Below, piece after piece: positions 33,232-42,503 of a stretch of 64,000 nt of DNA (within the stretch, counting starts at the first letter, position 1; every line of letters starts with the position of its first letter). The stretch spans positions 4,253,501 to 4,317,500 of the forward strand of contig NZ_CP034346.1 of the NCBI RefSeq assembly GCF_003991425.1. The letters run 5' to 3'. The position numbers and the translations under genes are program-made. The notes beneath the pieces are model-generated. The model was not told where the DNA came from. It worked only from the letters and a program-made list of their open reading frames with translations, and searched no databases. Source of the stretch: Paenibacillus lutimineralis (GTDB taxonomy: Bacteria; Bacillota; Bacilli; Paenibacillales; Paenibacillaceae).

Positions 33232-33553
33232 TTCTCCCCTTTGTAGGATTTCCTTCGTTCTTGCTCAAATGATATTTTCCCTTCACCATCATGATAGAGA
33301 TAAAATATTTGTCGAAAATTAAATGAACTTGTCGTTTTCGTAAATTAGGCAAAGTTAGTTTCGTTTAAGGGAAGAGGCCTGTTAATAATAAGTACACAAA
33401 AAAATACCTCCAAGCTTTATAAAGCAACTGGAAGCATTTTTTGAACGATATTAGTTTTTGACAGGTAAATTTTAATGAACTTTTGTAAACTATATGCTAA
33501 TTTTTTCATCTGTCTCCCGGAATCCCGGTATCTTTATGCTTCTCCTTACTTCT
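33232..33553. other. Intergenic region between the import operon and a lipoprotein gene
   Basis: Both flanking genes are leftward, so this holds the import operon's promoter. TTGTCGAAAATTAA (33309-33322) and TTGTCGTTTTCGTAAATTA (33331-33349) look like imperfect direct repeats, possible regulator sites. A 30-codon leftward ORF from about 33507, with GGGAG before its ATG, is possible, but I cannot support it as a gene. Confidence 0.35.
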
Positions 33554-34408
33554 TCAATTGGATACGACAAGGGGCTTATCGTACACAAGATCATATGAAT
33601 TTATTTTTTGCTGCGTATCCATTTCAATATCGAATTCCCCATTTTGGTTCACATCACTATAAAACGAAATTTGTCCAAAATCATTTGTTGGAGGTTTTAT
33701 TGATATTTTCGTCTTAAATTCTTTATTCTTTTGAAGGACTATTTTTCCGTCAGCCAAAAAACCATGTCCATCCTCAATCAGATAAAAGAAATAATCTTGC
33801 TCCAATCCATCTATCTTACCGGAGATTTCAAATTCTAATTGTGAAATAACCGCAGGCTGTTCATCGATGGTATTTAGAACAATATTTGTGATATAGAAAA
33901 TACCTCCGGTGTTCTCGGATGACTCCATGGTTATTTCATAATACTTACTACTTCCCAGCTTAATCGTAGCTATTGCCGCAATATCGGAAAGGGCCTTGAT
34001 CTTGATATACTCTCTCTTAATCCCATCCCCCTCTTTATATTCATCGGGAACAAGATTTGCCGCCTTAATGCTAATGAAGGTTTCTGCATGCCCTAACCAA
34101 GGGTGATGACCCTCATTGAAGGACTTTACTGTGTCTTCAGTAAGGTATTCGATCTTTCCGGCCGAATAAAATGGTATCTTATTAACGTTCTTACCTGCAT
34201 AGCTGCTCAAATCCATTGAATAAATCGTTGTAGTGAATTGGATTTTTTCAATGGACGTATGGCCTAGCATTTCTTCGCTTCCTTCCTTTCCTTGTACTTG
34301 CGCTGACTGGAACGTTTCAGACTTTTCGGTTGTACATGCAGAAAGTACGGTGAAACCAAAAGTGACGCAAGAAAGTATGAGTATATGATAAACGAGTCTA
34401 ATCCGCAC
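33554..34408 (-). CDS. Secreted lipoprotein of unknown function
   Basis: A 284-residue protein with a signal peptide and lipobox LSAC (Cys near 25). The mature part has an Ile/Thr-rich beta-sandwich look (QFTTTIYSMDLSSYAGK, IKAANLVPDEYKEGDG) and ends with a short segment FYSDVNQNGEFDIEMDTQQK resembling a calcium-binding D-x-N-x-(N/D)-G loop. I do not recognise the family. It is AT-rich and transcribed alone; its upstream neighbour is a transporter remnant. Confidence 0.7.
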   Translation of the reverse strand: MRIRLVYHILILSCVTFGFTVLSACTTEKSETFQSAQVQGKEGSEEMLGHTSIEKIQFTTTIYSMDLSSYAGKNVNKIPFYSAGKIEYLTEDTVKSFNEGHHPWLGHAETFISIKAANLVPDEYKEGDGIKREYIKIKALSDIAAIATIKLGSSKYYEITMESSENTGGIFYITNIVLNTIDEQPAVISQLEFEISGKIDGLEQDYFFYLIEDGHGFLADGKIVLQKNKEFKTKISIKPPTNDFGQISFYSDVNQNGEFDIEMDTQQKINSYDLVYDKPLVVSN

Positions 34409-34471
34409 GATTCTCCCTCCTTTATATATTAAACACTTTTATCCTTCATTAAGTTTCACTTCTGTTGAAAT

Positions 34472-34500
34472 AAAAAAGGCTCTGCCAGAAAAGGCAGAGC
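34472..34500 (-). terminator. Intrinsic terminator after the MMPL remnant
   Basis: GCTCTGCC and GGCAGAGC form an 8-bp GC-rich stem with loop AGAAAA, and the leftward transcript continues CTTTTTTATTT. Confidence 0.85.
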
Positions 34501-34509
34501 AGAAACCTG

Positions 34510-34738
34510 TCATTGATGAAGCTTTTGCTTATAATTGTTTTTCCCCAGTCTTTTCTTCCTTTTACGGAAAAGCACAATCAAGACGGGTAAAATAGTTAAT
34601 GCAGAAATCAACGAATATAATGTGTCAATTACAGTCGTTATTCCGAAATCACGCAGGATAGGGAAACTTACAAAAATCAAGGTACTAAAACCGCCTATAA
34701 CAGTTAACCCGGACGCCGTAATCGCTTGACCAACTTTG
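34510..34738 (-). pseudogene. 3' remnant of an MMPL/RND-type transporter
   Basis: About 75 codons of open frame ending at TGA 34510-34512, with no start; an in-frame stop precedes the Lys-Val-Gly where it begins. The translated GQAITASGLTVIGGFSTLIF, then SFPILRDFGITTVIDTLYSL and a final basic tail, is the last part of the C-terminal membrane domain of MMPL transporters (the ASGLT-x2-GGF segment is characteristic). Its terminator is intact. The 5' edge coincides with a fragment resembling a tRNA-Leu promoter, so a deletion or rearrangement removed the rest. Confidence 0.8.
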
Positions 34739-34742
34739 GTTC

Positions 34743-34768
34743 ATAAGTGAGTCAACCAAAAAATTCTA
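34743..34768. repeat. Fragment identical to the tRNA-Leu upstream region
   Basis: 25 of 26 bases match 62206-62231, including 20 identical bases in a row (GAGTCAACCAAAAAATTCTA). At the other place this is the -35 region (TTGACT on the minus strand) of a tRNA-Leu gene. Here no tRNA follows. Confidence 0.85.
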
Positions 34769-34867
34769 ACTATCTATACTTGCACTAAAGAGGAGAGTAT
34801 CTTCTTGTTTGACGGAATCGCCACAGCCGCATTGACATGCAATGGTCTCCGGACTCTCAGCATGCTT

Positions 34868-36280
34868 CTAAACAACCTGTTTATTGTTTTTATTTTTCGA
34901 TATTTTCCTTACGGCGTTGCCAGCAGCCTCCATAATAACTTCCCCCAAGGTAGGATGGGGATGGATGGTCATCGCTAAATCCTCGACGGTTGCTCCCATC
35001 TCAATTGCCAAAGTAAGCTCAGAAATGAGGGTTGACGCCTCTGCACCCACAATTTGCGCGCCTATAACCATCCCGGATTCCGAATTGGCTATCACTTTTA
35101 CAAATCCTTCCGTAGCTTTTAGTGCCAGCGCTCTACCATTAATCCCGAATGAAGACTTCCCAATGACAACCGGAATCGCTCTTGCCGTACACTCTGTCTC
35201 GCTTAAGCCGACGCTGGCCAGCTCCGGCTCGGAAAAAACGACAAGCGGAATTGCTTTGTAATCGACGACGGAAGGTTGGCCCGCAATCACCTCGGCTGCA
35301 ACCTTGGCTTCATAAGAGGCTTTATGGGCAAGCGCCGGACCGTCTGTAATGTCTCCGATAGCAAAAATATTCGGAATCACCGTTCTGCATTGTTCGTCCG
35401 TCTCAATCAGCCCTTTGCTCGTTGTCGGCAAGCCGATTCGTTCAAGCCCCAGACTACCGTCTGTGTTTGGTCTCCTTCCGACGGTCACTAACGCATACTC
35501 CGCTCTAACAAAATGCTGTTCTTCATTTTTTATATAATGAAGGGTTAGCCCATCCGCATCTTGCTCCGCTTTGACCGCAGTCGCTTCGGTTACCACAGTC
35601 ATCCCGTCGATGTTCATCTGCTTGATAACAGGAGCGACAAGGTCTGCCTCGAACCCGGGAAGCACTTGCCGTCCTCCTTCCAAAATGGTAACTTTGCTGC
35701 CGAATTTGGCGTACATCTGTCCCAACTCAACGCCAATATATCCGCCACCTATCACTACCAAACTGGCTGGAATATGAGATAATGCCAGAGCTTCCGTTGA
35801 AGACAAAATACGTCCACCCAGCGGCAACGCCCGCAACTCAATTGGACGAGAACCCGTCGCCAATATAGCGTATTTAAAAGATATCAATTGCTCCGATTCC
35901 GATTGTTTAATCATGGCAGTATGTTTGTCAATCAAGTTGGCCTCCCCTTCGAGAACCGTTACTCCGGCAGTTTGCAACAGGTATTGAACACCACCGGACT
36001 GTTTGTTAACGACCGATTGCTTGAAAGCCTGAGCCTCAGCAAAGAAATCTGAAGCACCCGAACGGCTCCATTGTCTGTATAAATTATATCGGTGTGATTC
36101 CGCAATCAGCGCTTTGGAAGGAATGCAGCCCACATTTGTGCACACGCCGCCAATTTGACCGCGTTCAATAACAATGGTCTTCATTCCAAGCTGCGCCGAT
36201 CGCACCGCCGCAGTATAACCTCCTGGCCCTGAACCAATGACTAATGTATCTACTTGTTTATGTTGGCTCATTTCCAACAA
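34868..36280 (-). CDS. lpdA: Dihydrolipoyl dehydrogenase-type flavoprotein
   Basis: A 470-residue pyridine nucleotide-disulphide oxidoreductase. FAD motif GSGPGGYTAA (16-25), redox disulphide Cys47/Cys52 in GGVCTNVGCIPSKAL, NAD motif VIGGGYIGVELG (near 178), second FAD motif AIGDITDGPALAHKA and the catalytic HPHPTLGE near the end are all present. The usual lipoamide enzyme reads GGTCLNVGC, so V46 and T48 deviate. The frame can start at TTG 36280, TTG 36277 or ATG 36271. After the amber stop the frame stays open for 33 more codons with a C-x-C-x-C motif (see findings). No 2-oxoacid dehydrogenase genes are near; a TetR gene diverges from it. Confidence 0.88.
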   Translation of the reverse strand: MLEMSQHKQVDTLVIGSGPGGYTAAVRSAQLGMKTIVIERGQIGGVCTNVGCIPSKALIAESHRYNLYRQWSRSGASDFFAEAQAFKQSVVNKQSGGVQYLLQTAGVTVLEGEANLIDKHTAMIKQSESEQLISFKYAILATGSRPIELRALPLGGRILSSTEALALSHIPASLVVIGGGYIGVELGQMYAKFGSKVTILEGGRQVLPGFEADLVAPVIKQMNIDGMTVVTEATAVKAEQDADGLTLHYIKNEEQHFVRAEYALVTVGRRPNTDGSLGLERIGLPTTSKGLIETDEQCRTVIPNIFAIGDITDGPALAHKASYEAKVAAEVIAGQPSVVDYKAIPLVVFSEPELASVGLSETECTARAIPVVIGKSSFGINGRALALKATEGFVKVIANSESGMVIGAQIVGAEASTLISELTLAIEMGATVEDLAMTIHPHPTLGEVIMEAAGNAVRKISKNKNNKQVV

Positions 36281-36296
36281 TACCTCCCACCCTTAA

Positions 36297-36330
36297 ATAT
36301 GATGATCGTAATATATTATAGTCATCATAT
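36297..36330. promoter_or_regulatory. TetR-type operator, first site (inverted pair)
   Basis: ATATGATGA (36297-36305) and TCATCATAT (36322-36330) are a perfect inverted pair. Each arm reads TATGATGAYYRTAAT outward to inward: TATGATGATCGTAAT on + and TATGATGACTATAAT on the minus strand. It covers the dehydrogenase promoter region. Confidence 0.6.
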
Positions 36331-36369
36331 TTAGATCCAGTCAATACCCTGCGAAATTGACGCGTTTTA

Positions 36370-36385
36370 TTATGATGATTATAAT
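36370..36385. promoter_or_regulatory. TetR-type operator, third half-site near the regulator start
   Basis: TATGATGATTATAATG repeats the same element 36 bp before the regulator's preferred ATG, so the regulator can control both divergent genes. Confidence 0.55.
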
Positions 36386-36421
36386 GGCTGAAGATAGTTT
36401 ATGCGTAAGGAGGCGATGACG

Positions 36422-37024
36422 ATGCCATATCCTGAAGGACATAAGATCAAAGTTCGGGGCCGTATCATCGGAAGTGCCGCCAAAGCGTTTCGTTCGAACG
36501 GAATACACGATACAAGCGTCCCGTTCATTATGAAAGGTGCCGGGTTGACGCACGGGGGGTTCTATTCACACTTTGACAATAAGGACCAACTGGTGTCGGA
36601 GACTTGCCGTTATGCCATAAAGGATACAATCGCGCTTTTGCAGAAAGCGGCAGACCAGGCAGTGGAAGAATCCAAGATTCATGCGGTTATCCATTTTTAT
36701 TTAAGCCCGTATCATCGTGATCATGCGGAGATGGGCTGCATTCTCCCCGCTCTTTCCGGTGAAATATCCCGATTATCGGAAGAGGTGCGTCAAGTCTTCA
36801 ATCTCGAGTTGCAACGAATGATCGACTTTGTCTCTGATCTAGGGGGAATCGATCATTCTTCTGGCAGCGCTTTGCTTAGCCTCATGGTCGGCACGCTTAT
36901 GCTCGCGCGATCGGTTAGTAATTCCCAACTTAGCGACAGCCTCCTGGAGGCGGGCAAGCAACAAGCGAAAGAGCTGATTAAGAATAGCCCAGGAGGACCC
37001 ACTTTCGACCAGAATCCGTGTTAA
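36422..37024 (+). CDS. TetR-family transcriptional regulator
   Basis: A 200-residue regulator taking ATG at 36422, eight bases after AAGGAGG; an upstream in-frame ATG at 36401 would include the SD in the gene. The HTH (about 8-50) contains RIIGSAAKAFRSNGIHDTSV and GAGLTHGGFYSHFDNKDQLV, ending with the common YSHFDNKDQL. The C-terminal ligand domain has a MGCILPALSGEI segment like the YxaF/LmrA branch. It diverges from the dehydrogenase gene, with three copies of one motif between them. Confidence 0.92.
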   Translation: MPYPEGHKIKVRGRIIGSAAKAFRSNGIHDTSVPFIMKGAGLTHGGFYSHFDNKDQLVSETCRYAIKDTIALLQKAADQAVEESKIHAVIHFYLSPYHRDHAEMGCILPALSGEISRLSEEVRQVFNLELQRMIDFVSDLGGIDHSSGSALLSLMVGTLMLARSVSNSQLSDSLLEAGKQQAKELIKNSPGGPTFDQNPC

Positions 37025-37161
37025 AAGCCGTGCCCAGGCGATCTCCCACATCTAGAAGTTAAATGATGTTCCTTAAACTCGGGATAATTAATAGAAATTT
37101 GCTTAAAAAGCCAAGTCGGTTTACTGACTCAGGAGCACCAACTTAAAATTTTGAATAACAA

Positions 37162-37205
37162 AGAAGGTTTCCAATCTGCTTAGATAAGCAAATCAGAAAC
37201 CTTCT
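37162..37205 (-). terminator. Terminator of tRNA-Leu (first copy)
   Basis: AGAAGGTTTC and GAAACCTTCT form a perfect 10-bp stem with an inner GCTTA/TAAGC stem; the leftward transcript continues TTTGTTATT. It directly follows the tRNA 3' end. The 137 nt between the TetR stop and this hairpin hold nothing I can support. Confidence 0.8.
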
Positions 37206-37211
37206 TCTTGA

Positions 37212-37295
<84 letters not shown>

Positions 37296-37332
37296 ATTTT
37301 CACTGAAGCCATATTTTGCAACAGGGAAGTAA

Positions 37333-37361
37333 AATATAACATGGATTTCTAGGTGAGTCAA
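37333..37361 (-). promoter_or_regulatory. tRNA-Leu promoter, copy 1
   Basis: TTGACT (37356-37361) and TATATT (37333-37338) with a 17-bp spacer on the minus strand, 38 bp before the mature tRNA. Copy 2 has the same hexamers and spacing. Confidence 0.8.
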
Positions 37362-37368
37362 TCATAAA

Positions 37369-39108
37369 TTACAGCACATAACCGAACCCTAAAATCGTGA
37401 AGCGCTTATCCTCATGCCCTGCTGCCATTTTGATTTCCACCGTATGCTCAATCAAGTGCGGCTCGTCGTACAGGATCACAGCATTGCAGTGCGTCCAATT
37501 CGCGATACGCGGATCCCCCTGCCTCACCAGCTTCCCGTCTACCCATATATTTGCGGTGCCGAAGCTAGGATCTCCGGAGTCTTTGAACACCAGAATAAGC
37601 CGCTTACTCCGAAGTGTCATCTTGAAGCGGTCAGTTCCTGATTCGGTGGTGTGCATCCAGTTATTAGGGAATTGTGGCGTTCCGTAAGTATGATCGTCCA
37701 TATTTGCTGTGTGCAGATCGGTATCTTTCTCCCGGAATCCCCCCGTATCAATCTGAGCGATGCCCTCTCCATTTAGGCGATCCAGCAGTTGAATCCCCAC
37801 ATAATCATTCCCGATGATCGGCGACTTGTCCGTCGAGATATCCTCTTCATCAGAGATGGCCTGATCGGTTACAGTGAAGAGCCAGGCTAAGCAATCGGCC
37901 ATAACCCTATGTCCCGCATTAGTAGGATGATAAATATCGTAGAAAAATTGCTTTTTAGAGATGACCTTGCCCTGATCTGCAGTCCAGCGAAACTGCTCCA
38001 CTACGGCATCCTTCACACTGACCATAGGAAGATCATAATGCCATCCGACAGGAGCAAGACGATCCTGAAGATTCCAGTCATTCATGAACACGCTGAACAG
38101 TAAAATTACCGCAGGCTTGTTATTAGAGTTAAGCGCCTTGAGTACCAGACTCTCGTAACAATTTCCTTCCGTCTCGTCGTTCGCATCGTTAACTGCAAAC
38201 TCCACAATGGCAATATCCGGCTGGGCGGTCCCTTCCTTCAGTACATCTCGATCATAGCGAACGACGCCCAGCTCCGATGGCGTGCCTCCCAGCCCGGCCT
38301 TGATCAGTCGGATCGAGCTGCCATCCTGTGGAGCGAACATCTGTTTAAAGAGATCATAAGAACGATAAGCGTAACAATGGCTATGAATCGGAACTGCCCC
38401 TGCCCCCTGAGTGATCGAGCCGCCGATGTAAGCGATCGTGACGGGCTCGCCTCTTTTTGCCTTCTCGATGGCTGCCTTCAATCTCCTGTTATTGCCTGGA
38501 GACATAAGAGATTTCTTAATCATCTCCCGATAGGCCTGCGACTCGAACTCGACCGGTGAATCATTCACAAGTTCTGGAACCTGGTAACCATCATTCAGAT
38601 AGAAAACAACGGTAGTCGTCGCCAGAGCGCCCACTCGATCGAATTCAAATGCGAATTTGGCGAGAACATCATCATCCGGAGATGCTTCGTAATCACCCAA
38701 GATTAGGAGCGTTTCTGAGCCATCAGCAGAGCATGAGATGCTCATTCGGGATCCTGAGTGATTCATCCCACGATGCTCAAGCGTAAAATTAACTTGGGTA
38801 TCCTCTTCTTCATGCGCTTGAACGGAGATTCCAATACTGTGGACCAGCCTTCGAAACCCGCTAGAGCTCTTCAGAAGTTCAAGAATGGCTTCATCTGATA
38901 CATTGCCCGCAATACGCGCTTTATCAACAAGACGATTGCCGTCCAGGTAAATCTCTTGAGAGAACGTCCCATCCGGACGAGGCGTTGCTTCAATCATAGA
39001 TTCGTGCAATATGTATAGCTCACTGCGCTTGGCTACCGGATCCCGCGGTGCTATTGGACCTCCCGTTCCATTTGCGACATCAGACGAAGGGTTGGTCATA
39101 ATCATCAT
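37369..39108 (-). CDS. SGNH/GDSL-type esterase with N-terminal accessory domain
   Basis: A 579-residue protein without a signal peptide. The first 210 residues are a beta-rich domain of unknown type. The SGNH hydrolase core follows: block I IAYIGGSITQGAG (near 229) with the nucleophile Ser, block III-like VEFAVNDAND and block V FYDIYHPTNAGHRV with the Asp/His pair. A beta domain with DSGDPSFGTANIWVDGKLV closes the protein. Such enzymes deacylate carbohydrates. The start region is ATGATGATTATG after AGGAGAGG, so the second ATG may be the real one. It stands alone with a weak cre-like site upstream. Confidence 0.87.
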   Translation of the reverse strand: MMIMTNPSSDVANGTGGPIAPRDPVAKRSELYILHESMIEATPRPDGTFSQEIYLDGNRLVDKARIAGNVSDEAILELLKSSSGFRRLVHSIGISVQAHEEEDTQVNFTLEHRGMNHSGSRMSISCSADGSETLLILGDYEASPDDDVLAKFAFEFDRVGALATTTVVFYLNDGYQVPELVNDSPVEFESQAYREMIKKSLMSPGNNRRLKAAIEKAKRGEPVTIAYIGGSITQGAGAVPIHSHCYAYRSYDLFKQMFAPQDGSSIRLIKAGLGGTPSELGVVRYDRDVLKEGTAQPDIAIVEFAVNDANDETEGNCYESLVLKALNSNNKPAVILLFSVFMNDWNLQDRLAPVGWHYDLPMVSVKDAVVEQFRWTADQGKVISKKQFFYDIYHPTNAGHRVMADCLAWLFTVTDQAISDEEDISTDKSPIIGNDYVGIQLLDRLNGEGIAQIDTGGFREKDTDLHTANMDDHTYGTPQFPNNWMHTTESGTDRFKMTLRSKRLILVFKDSGDPSFGTANIWVDGKLVRQGDPRIANWTHCNAVILYDEPHLIEHTVEIKMAAGHEDKRFTILGFGYVL

Positions 39109-39134
39109 CCTCTCCTAATAGTAGATCAAAAAGA

Positions 39135-39148
39135 GTATAGCGCTTACA
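39135..39148 (-). promoter_or_regulatory. Weak cre-like site before the SGNH esterase gene
   Basis: TGTAAGCGCTATAC on the minus strand matches TGWAANCGNTNWCA except for the last two bases. It lies 27 bp before the start. Catabolite control is possible, not certain. Confidence 0.4.
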
Positions 39149-39276
39149 TTATGGCGCGGCAAGCTGCATCTATCCCATATAGGAACATCACTTAATCCTT
39201 TTTAATTATTATCCTGTTTTCTCTTCATTCTGCGCAAAGCAGCACCACCCTCCTTTCTGAGGAAGGAATTCGCCAA

Positions 39277-39310
39277 AAAGGGCTTCCACTTTTTAAAGTG
39301 AAAGCCCTTT
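39277..39310 (-). terminator. Intrinsic terminator of the magnesium operon
   Basis: AAAGGGCTTCCACTT pairs with AAGTGAAAGCCCTTT with one mismatch; the leftward transcript continues TTTTGGCG. It ends the operon after the small membrane protein gene. Confidence 0.8.
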
Positions 39311-39379
39311 AAGAGACTCGGATATAGATCAATCTATACTGTCCTTCTCCTGTAGTCTGTCTATCTTATTATTGCCTGC

Positions 39380-39535
39380 TTAATTACTTTTCTTGATAGG
39401 AGTCATTCCCCAAAATACAGCATTCATTATGACCACGGTGATCACGCAGGCAATCATAGAAATCCAAAAGCCTATATCAATTCCAAACCATTCTGTTACC
39501 CCAAAAAGATCCATCCAAAGTTCTTTAAAGTTCAT
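39380..39535 (-). CDS. Small membrane protein downstream of mgtA
   Basis: A 51-residue protein, MNFKELWMDLFGVTEWF... to ...MTPIKKSN, with an amphipathic N-terminal helix, one strong membrane span at about 22-42 (FWISMIACVITVVIMNAVFW) and a basic C-terminus. GGAG precedes the ATG, and the gene lies 24 nt after the P-type ATPase. Small one-span proteins accompany several ion pumps as stabilisers or regulators (MgtS/MgtR in enterobacteria, unrelated in sequence). A role with MgtA is inferred from position. Confidence 0.7.
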   Translation of the reverse strand: MNFKELWMDLFGVTEWFGIDIGFWISMIACVITVVIMNAVFWGMTPIKKSN

Positions 39536-39559
39536 CCTAAAAGCTCCTTTCCATTCATT

Positions 39560-42322
39560 TTAGAGGAGATCGCCATAATGCCGTACATACGCCTTTTTCA
39601 AGCTTGTAGCCAAAGCCATATACAATAAGATGCACGGAATTAGATAGGCGAAGTAGGCACCTGGAAGCGGGAGAAATCCAAGCGTGTCTCCAAATCCGGT
39701 GAACGGAATTGCTGTTACGACTGCAATCCCCGCAAAGGTGAGCAGCGTAAGTGTAGCGGAAGCGCGGCTCTGAATGAACGGAAGCTTCGGTGTACGGATC
39801 ATATGGATTACCAGGGTTTGGCTCCACATGGATTCTACAAACCATCCTGCCTGGAACAGCGCAATATAATTAGCCTGCATCTGTATTAACTCTGTACCGC
39901 TAAAGTGGTTTGCCAGGTCATTGTACAAAATGCCATTGGATACAAACAGCGGACAGAAAATAAAGTACATAAACGCATAAGTGGTCCAGTCAAATATAGA
40001 ACTTGTAGGACCAAGCCACACCATAAAACTTCCAACAGAAGACGAATCCCAAGTGCGCGGTTTCTTCAAGAAATCCTCATCTACGTTATCCCAAGGAATA
40101 GCTGTGCAGGACAGATCATAAATCAGATTGAGAAAGATTAATTGTACGCTAAGCATAGGCAGAAACGGAAGCAAGGCAGAAGCCGCAAGTACAGAGAACA
40201 TATTTCCGAAGTTTGAGGAAGCTGTCATTTTGATGTACTTGTTCATATTAGCGTAGGTCTTGCGGCCCTCTATAATGCCTTCCTCCAATATCATGAGGTC
40301 CTTCTCCAGAAGGATGATATCTGCGGATTCCTTTGCAATATCTACCGCGGTATCCACAGAAATACCGATATCAGCAGACTTCATAGCTGCCGCATCGTTG
40401 ATACCGTCTCCCAGGAAACCAACAATGTGGCCGTTATCGCGAAGGATCGTTACGATTCGTGCCTTCTGATCCGGGGAAAGCTTCGCGAAAACATCTGTTT
40501 GCTCTGCCGCCGCTGCCAGCTGAATATCATCCATTTTGTCAATATCAGAGCCAAGCAGCAAGTTATTAACCTTTAAACCGACCTGTTTGCATATAAAACG
40601 AGTTACTTTATCATTATCTCCGGTCAGGATTTTGGTACTTACACCATATTCCTTAAGAGCTTGGATCGCTGCATGAACGGATTCTTTGGGAGGATCAAGA
40701 AACGCCAGGTATCCGATTAACACCATGTCGGTCTCATCCTTAACACCAAATTTACCAACCGGAGAAGGATTCGTCTTTTGGGCTACGGCAATAACGCGCA
40801 TTCCGTCTTCGTTAAGAAGATCCACGGTCCGAAGGATATTTTCCTTTAATGTTTCTGTAAGCGGCTCGACTTTACCCTGGTATTCTGCGAAAGTACAGAT
40901 GGATAGCATTTCTTCTACTGCACCTTTGGTAACCATTTGCGTCTTGCCATTTTTGTCACTGACTACTGTAGAGAGACGGCGACGCGTGAAATCAAAAGGA
41001 ATTTCATCCACTTTTGCGTAGGCTTCAGACAAATCTATAAGTTTGGAATCGTTGGCCTCCTCCTCTTCTGTTTTACGGATGATGGCCAGATCCATCAAAT
41101 TTTTGTATCCGGTTTGAAAATAACTGTTCAAATAGGCATGCCGGAGCACGCGCGTATCACGGTTGCCCATAACATCCATGTGGTATTCCAGTACCACGCG
41201 GTCCTGTGTCAGTGTTCCGGTTTTGTCCGTACAAAGGATATCAATAGCTCCAAAATTCTGTATGGAATTCAGATTTTTTACGATGGTCTTCTTTTTTGAC
41301 ATAAATACTGCGCCTTTGGCAAGGCAGGTAGTCACAATCATCGGCAGCATTTCTGGGGTAAGTCCTACTGCAATGGAAATTCCAAACAGTAACGCTTGTA
41401 GCCAATCCCCCTTAGTGACCCCGTTGATGACAAATACAATCGGAACCATAACAAACATAAAGCGAATAAGTACCCAGGATACTGCGTTTACACCTTTGGT
41501 AAAGCTGGTCTCGACAGCTTCGCCCGCTATCGATGAAGCCATGGAACCAAACAGGGTGTCATCACCAACAGAAATGATCACTGCGGTAGCGCTGCCGCTG
41601 ATCACATTGCTCCCCATAAATAAAATATTTGAATACTCAGTAACAGAGTCTGCTCGCATTCTAGAGGCTTCGCCAACTTTCTCCACCGGCTCACTTTCCC
41701 CGGTCAAGGCCGATTGGCTGATAAATAAATCCTTCGCATATATCACCCTAGCATCCGCAGGAATCAAATCACCAGCGGAAAGGTGGATAATATCACCAAC
41801 CACTGCATCCGCAAGGGGAATTTCCTGTCTTTTTCCTTCCTCACGGTCAACGGTAAAGGTAGTGGTAATCATACCAAGTAATTTCTCAGCCGCATTCCCC
41901 GAGCGTGATTCCTGTACAAAGCGTAAAGTGCCTGAAATAATAACCATGCTGATAATAATAATGACTGTTGTCCAGCTTATATCCTCCGGTGTGTTCTGCA
42001 CAAACGGAAGAATAATATCCGTAATTGCAGATACGATAGCCAAGAATAATAGGATTGCCGTAAAGGGGTTAACGAATGCGCCGGCCAATCTTTGCGCCAT
42101 TGTCTTTTTCTTTTCATGAGTCACCTTATTGTTGCCATAAGTATTACGGCTTGCCACGACTTCTTTTTCCGAAAGACCTTCCAACGAAGCATCAAATCTC
42201 ATAAAAACCTTGCTTATTTTATTCGTAGCAGCAAAAGCAATCGTCTCATTAGCTTTGTCTCTGCGTGCCTGGATCTCCGAATTTTTTCTTACAATAGCCC
42301 TGTTCTTTAAATTCTTGTTCAT
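39560..42322 (-). CDS. mgtA: Magnesium-importing P-type ATPase, MgtA/MgtB type (first)
   Basis: A 920-residue P3B ATPase starting at ATG 42322, which follows AGGAGG by seven bases; a longer frame to 42379 has a TTG without SD. The actuator motif [10 protein letters not shown], phosphorylation site [11 protein letters not shown], the [12 protein letters not shown] region and the hinge [24 protein letters not shown] are present, with about ten membrane spans. MgtA proteins bring Mg2+ in with its gradient at the cost of ATP when Mg2+ is low. It is the fourth gene of an operon that begins with a second such ATPase. A structured 240-nt leader precedes it. Confidence 0.92.
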   Translation of the reverse strand: MNKNLKNRAIVRKNSEIQARRDKANETIAFAATNKISKVFMRFDASLEGLSEKEVVASRNTYGNNKVTHEKKKTMAQRLAGAFVNPFTAILLFLAIVSAITDIILPFVQNTPEDISWTTVIIIISMVIISGTLRFVQESRSGNAAEKLLGMITTTFTVDREEGKRQEIPLADAVVGDIIHLSAGDLIPADARVIYAKDLFISQSALTGESEPVEKVGEASRMRADSVTEYSNILFMGSNVISGSATAVIISVGDDTLFGSMASSIAGEAVETSFTKGVNAVSWVLIRFMFVMVPIVFVINGVTKGDWLQALLFGISIAVGLTPEMLPMIVTTCLAKGAVFMSKKKTIVKNLNSIQNFGAIDILCTDKTGTLTQDRVVLEYHMDVMGNRDTRVLRHAYLNSYFQTGYKNLMDLAIIRKTEEEEANDSKLIDLSEAYAKVDEIPFDFTRRRLSTVVSDKNGKTQMVTKGAVEEMLSICTFAEYQGKVEPLTETLKENILRTVDLLNEDGMRVIAVAQKTNPSPVGKFGVKDETDMVLIGYLAFLDPPKESVHAAIQALKEYGVSTKILTGDNDKVTRFICKQVGLKVNNLLLGSDIDKMDDIQLAAAAEQTDVFAKLSPDQKARIVTILRDNGHIVGFLGDGINDAAAMKSADIGISVDTAVDIAKESADIILLEKDLMILEEGIIEGRKTYANMNKYIKMTASSNFGNMFSVLAASALLPFLPMLSVQLIFLNLIYDLSCTAIPWDNVDEDFLKKPRTWDSSSVGSFMVWLGPTSSIFDWTTYAFMYFIFCPLFVSNGILYNDLANHFSGTELIQMQANYIALFQAGWFVESMWSQTLVIHMIRTPKLPFIQSRASATLTLLTFAGIAVVTAIPFTGFGDTLGFLPLPGAYFAYLIPCILLYMALATSLKKAYVRHYGDLL

Positions 42323-42356
42323 GTCTATACCTCCTGATTGTATTTGTACTATCGAA

Positions 42357-42472
42357 GGCAAGACATCAGCCTGAGCCAATTTCTTAAAATATCAAGCAAA
42401 ACTAATAACAGGTTTTATACTGTTCGAAGCTTCACCAATATCTTCCTCATCCGGGAGGCTTTATGTCTTGCC
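42357..42472 (-). promoter_or_regulatory. Structured leader of mgtA with long-range stem
   Basis: On the minus strand GGCAAGACAT (42463-42472) and ATGTCTTGCC (42357-42366) are perfect complements 96 nt apart, closing a domain with an inner AACAG/CTGTT hairpin (42407-42424). An 18-codon upstream ORF overlaps the 5' arm, so its translation would prevent the long stem. It does not match the M-box Mg2+ riboswitch that I know. The transcript may start inside 42480-42560, but no clear -10 is visible. Confidence 0.5.
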
Positions 42473-42503
42473 GCTCTGTCCTGCCACACGTATCGGACTC
42501 CAT
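42447..42503 (-). CDS. Upstream ORF (18 codons) in the mgtA leader
   Basis: MESDTCGRTERQDIKPPG, preceded by GGGGAGAG four bases before its ATG. Its codons run through the 5' arm of the long stem. The acidic second and fourth residues and the closing Pro-Pro recall, without homology, the enterobacterial MgtL leader MEPDPTP..., whose translation senses low Mg2+. Regulatory use is inference. Confidence 0.45.
   Translation of the reverse strand: MESDTCGRTERQDIKPPG

Noticed and set aside
33405..33510. A 30-codon leftward ORF with GGGAG before ATG
   Set aside because: No family, no conservation data, and its end merges with hairpin-forming sequence; support is too thin.
40260..42119. Long rightward ORFs opposite mgtA (up to 318 codons at 41163-42119)
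   Set aside because: They are antisense shadows of the ATPase reading frame, with no SD and low-complexity translation.
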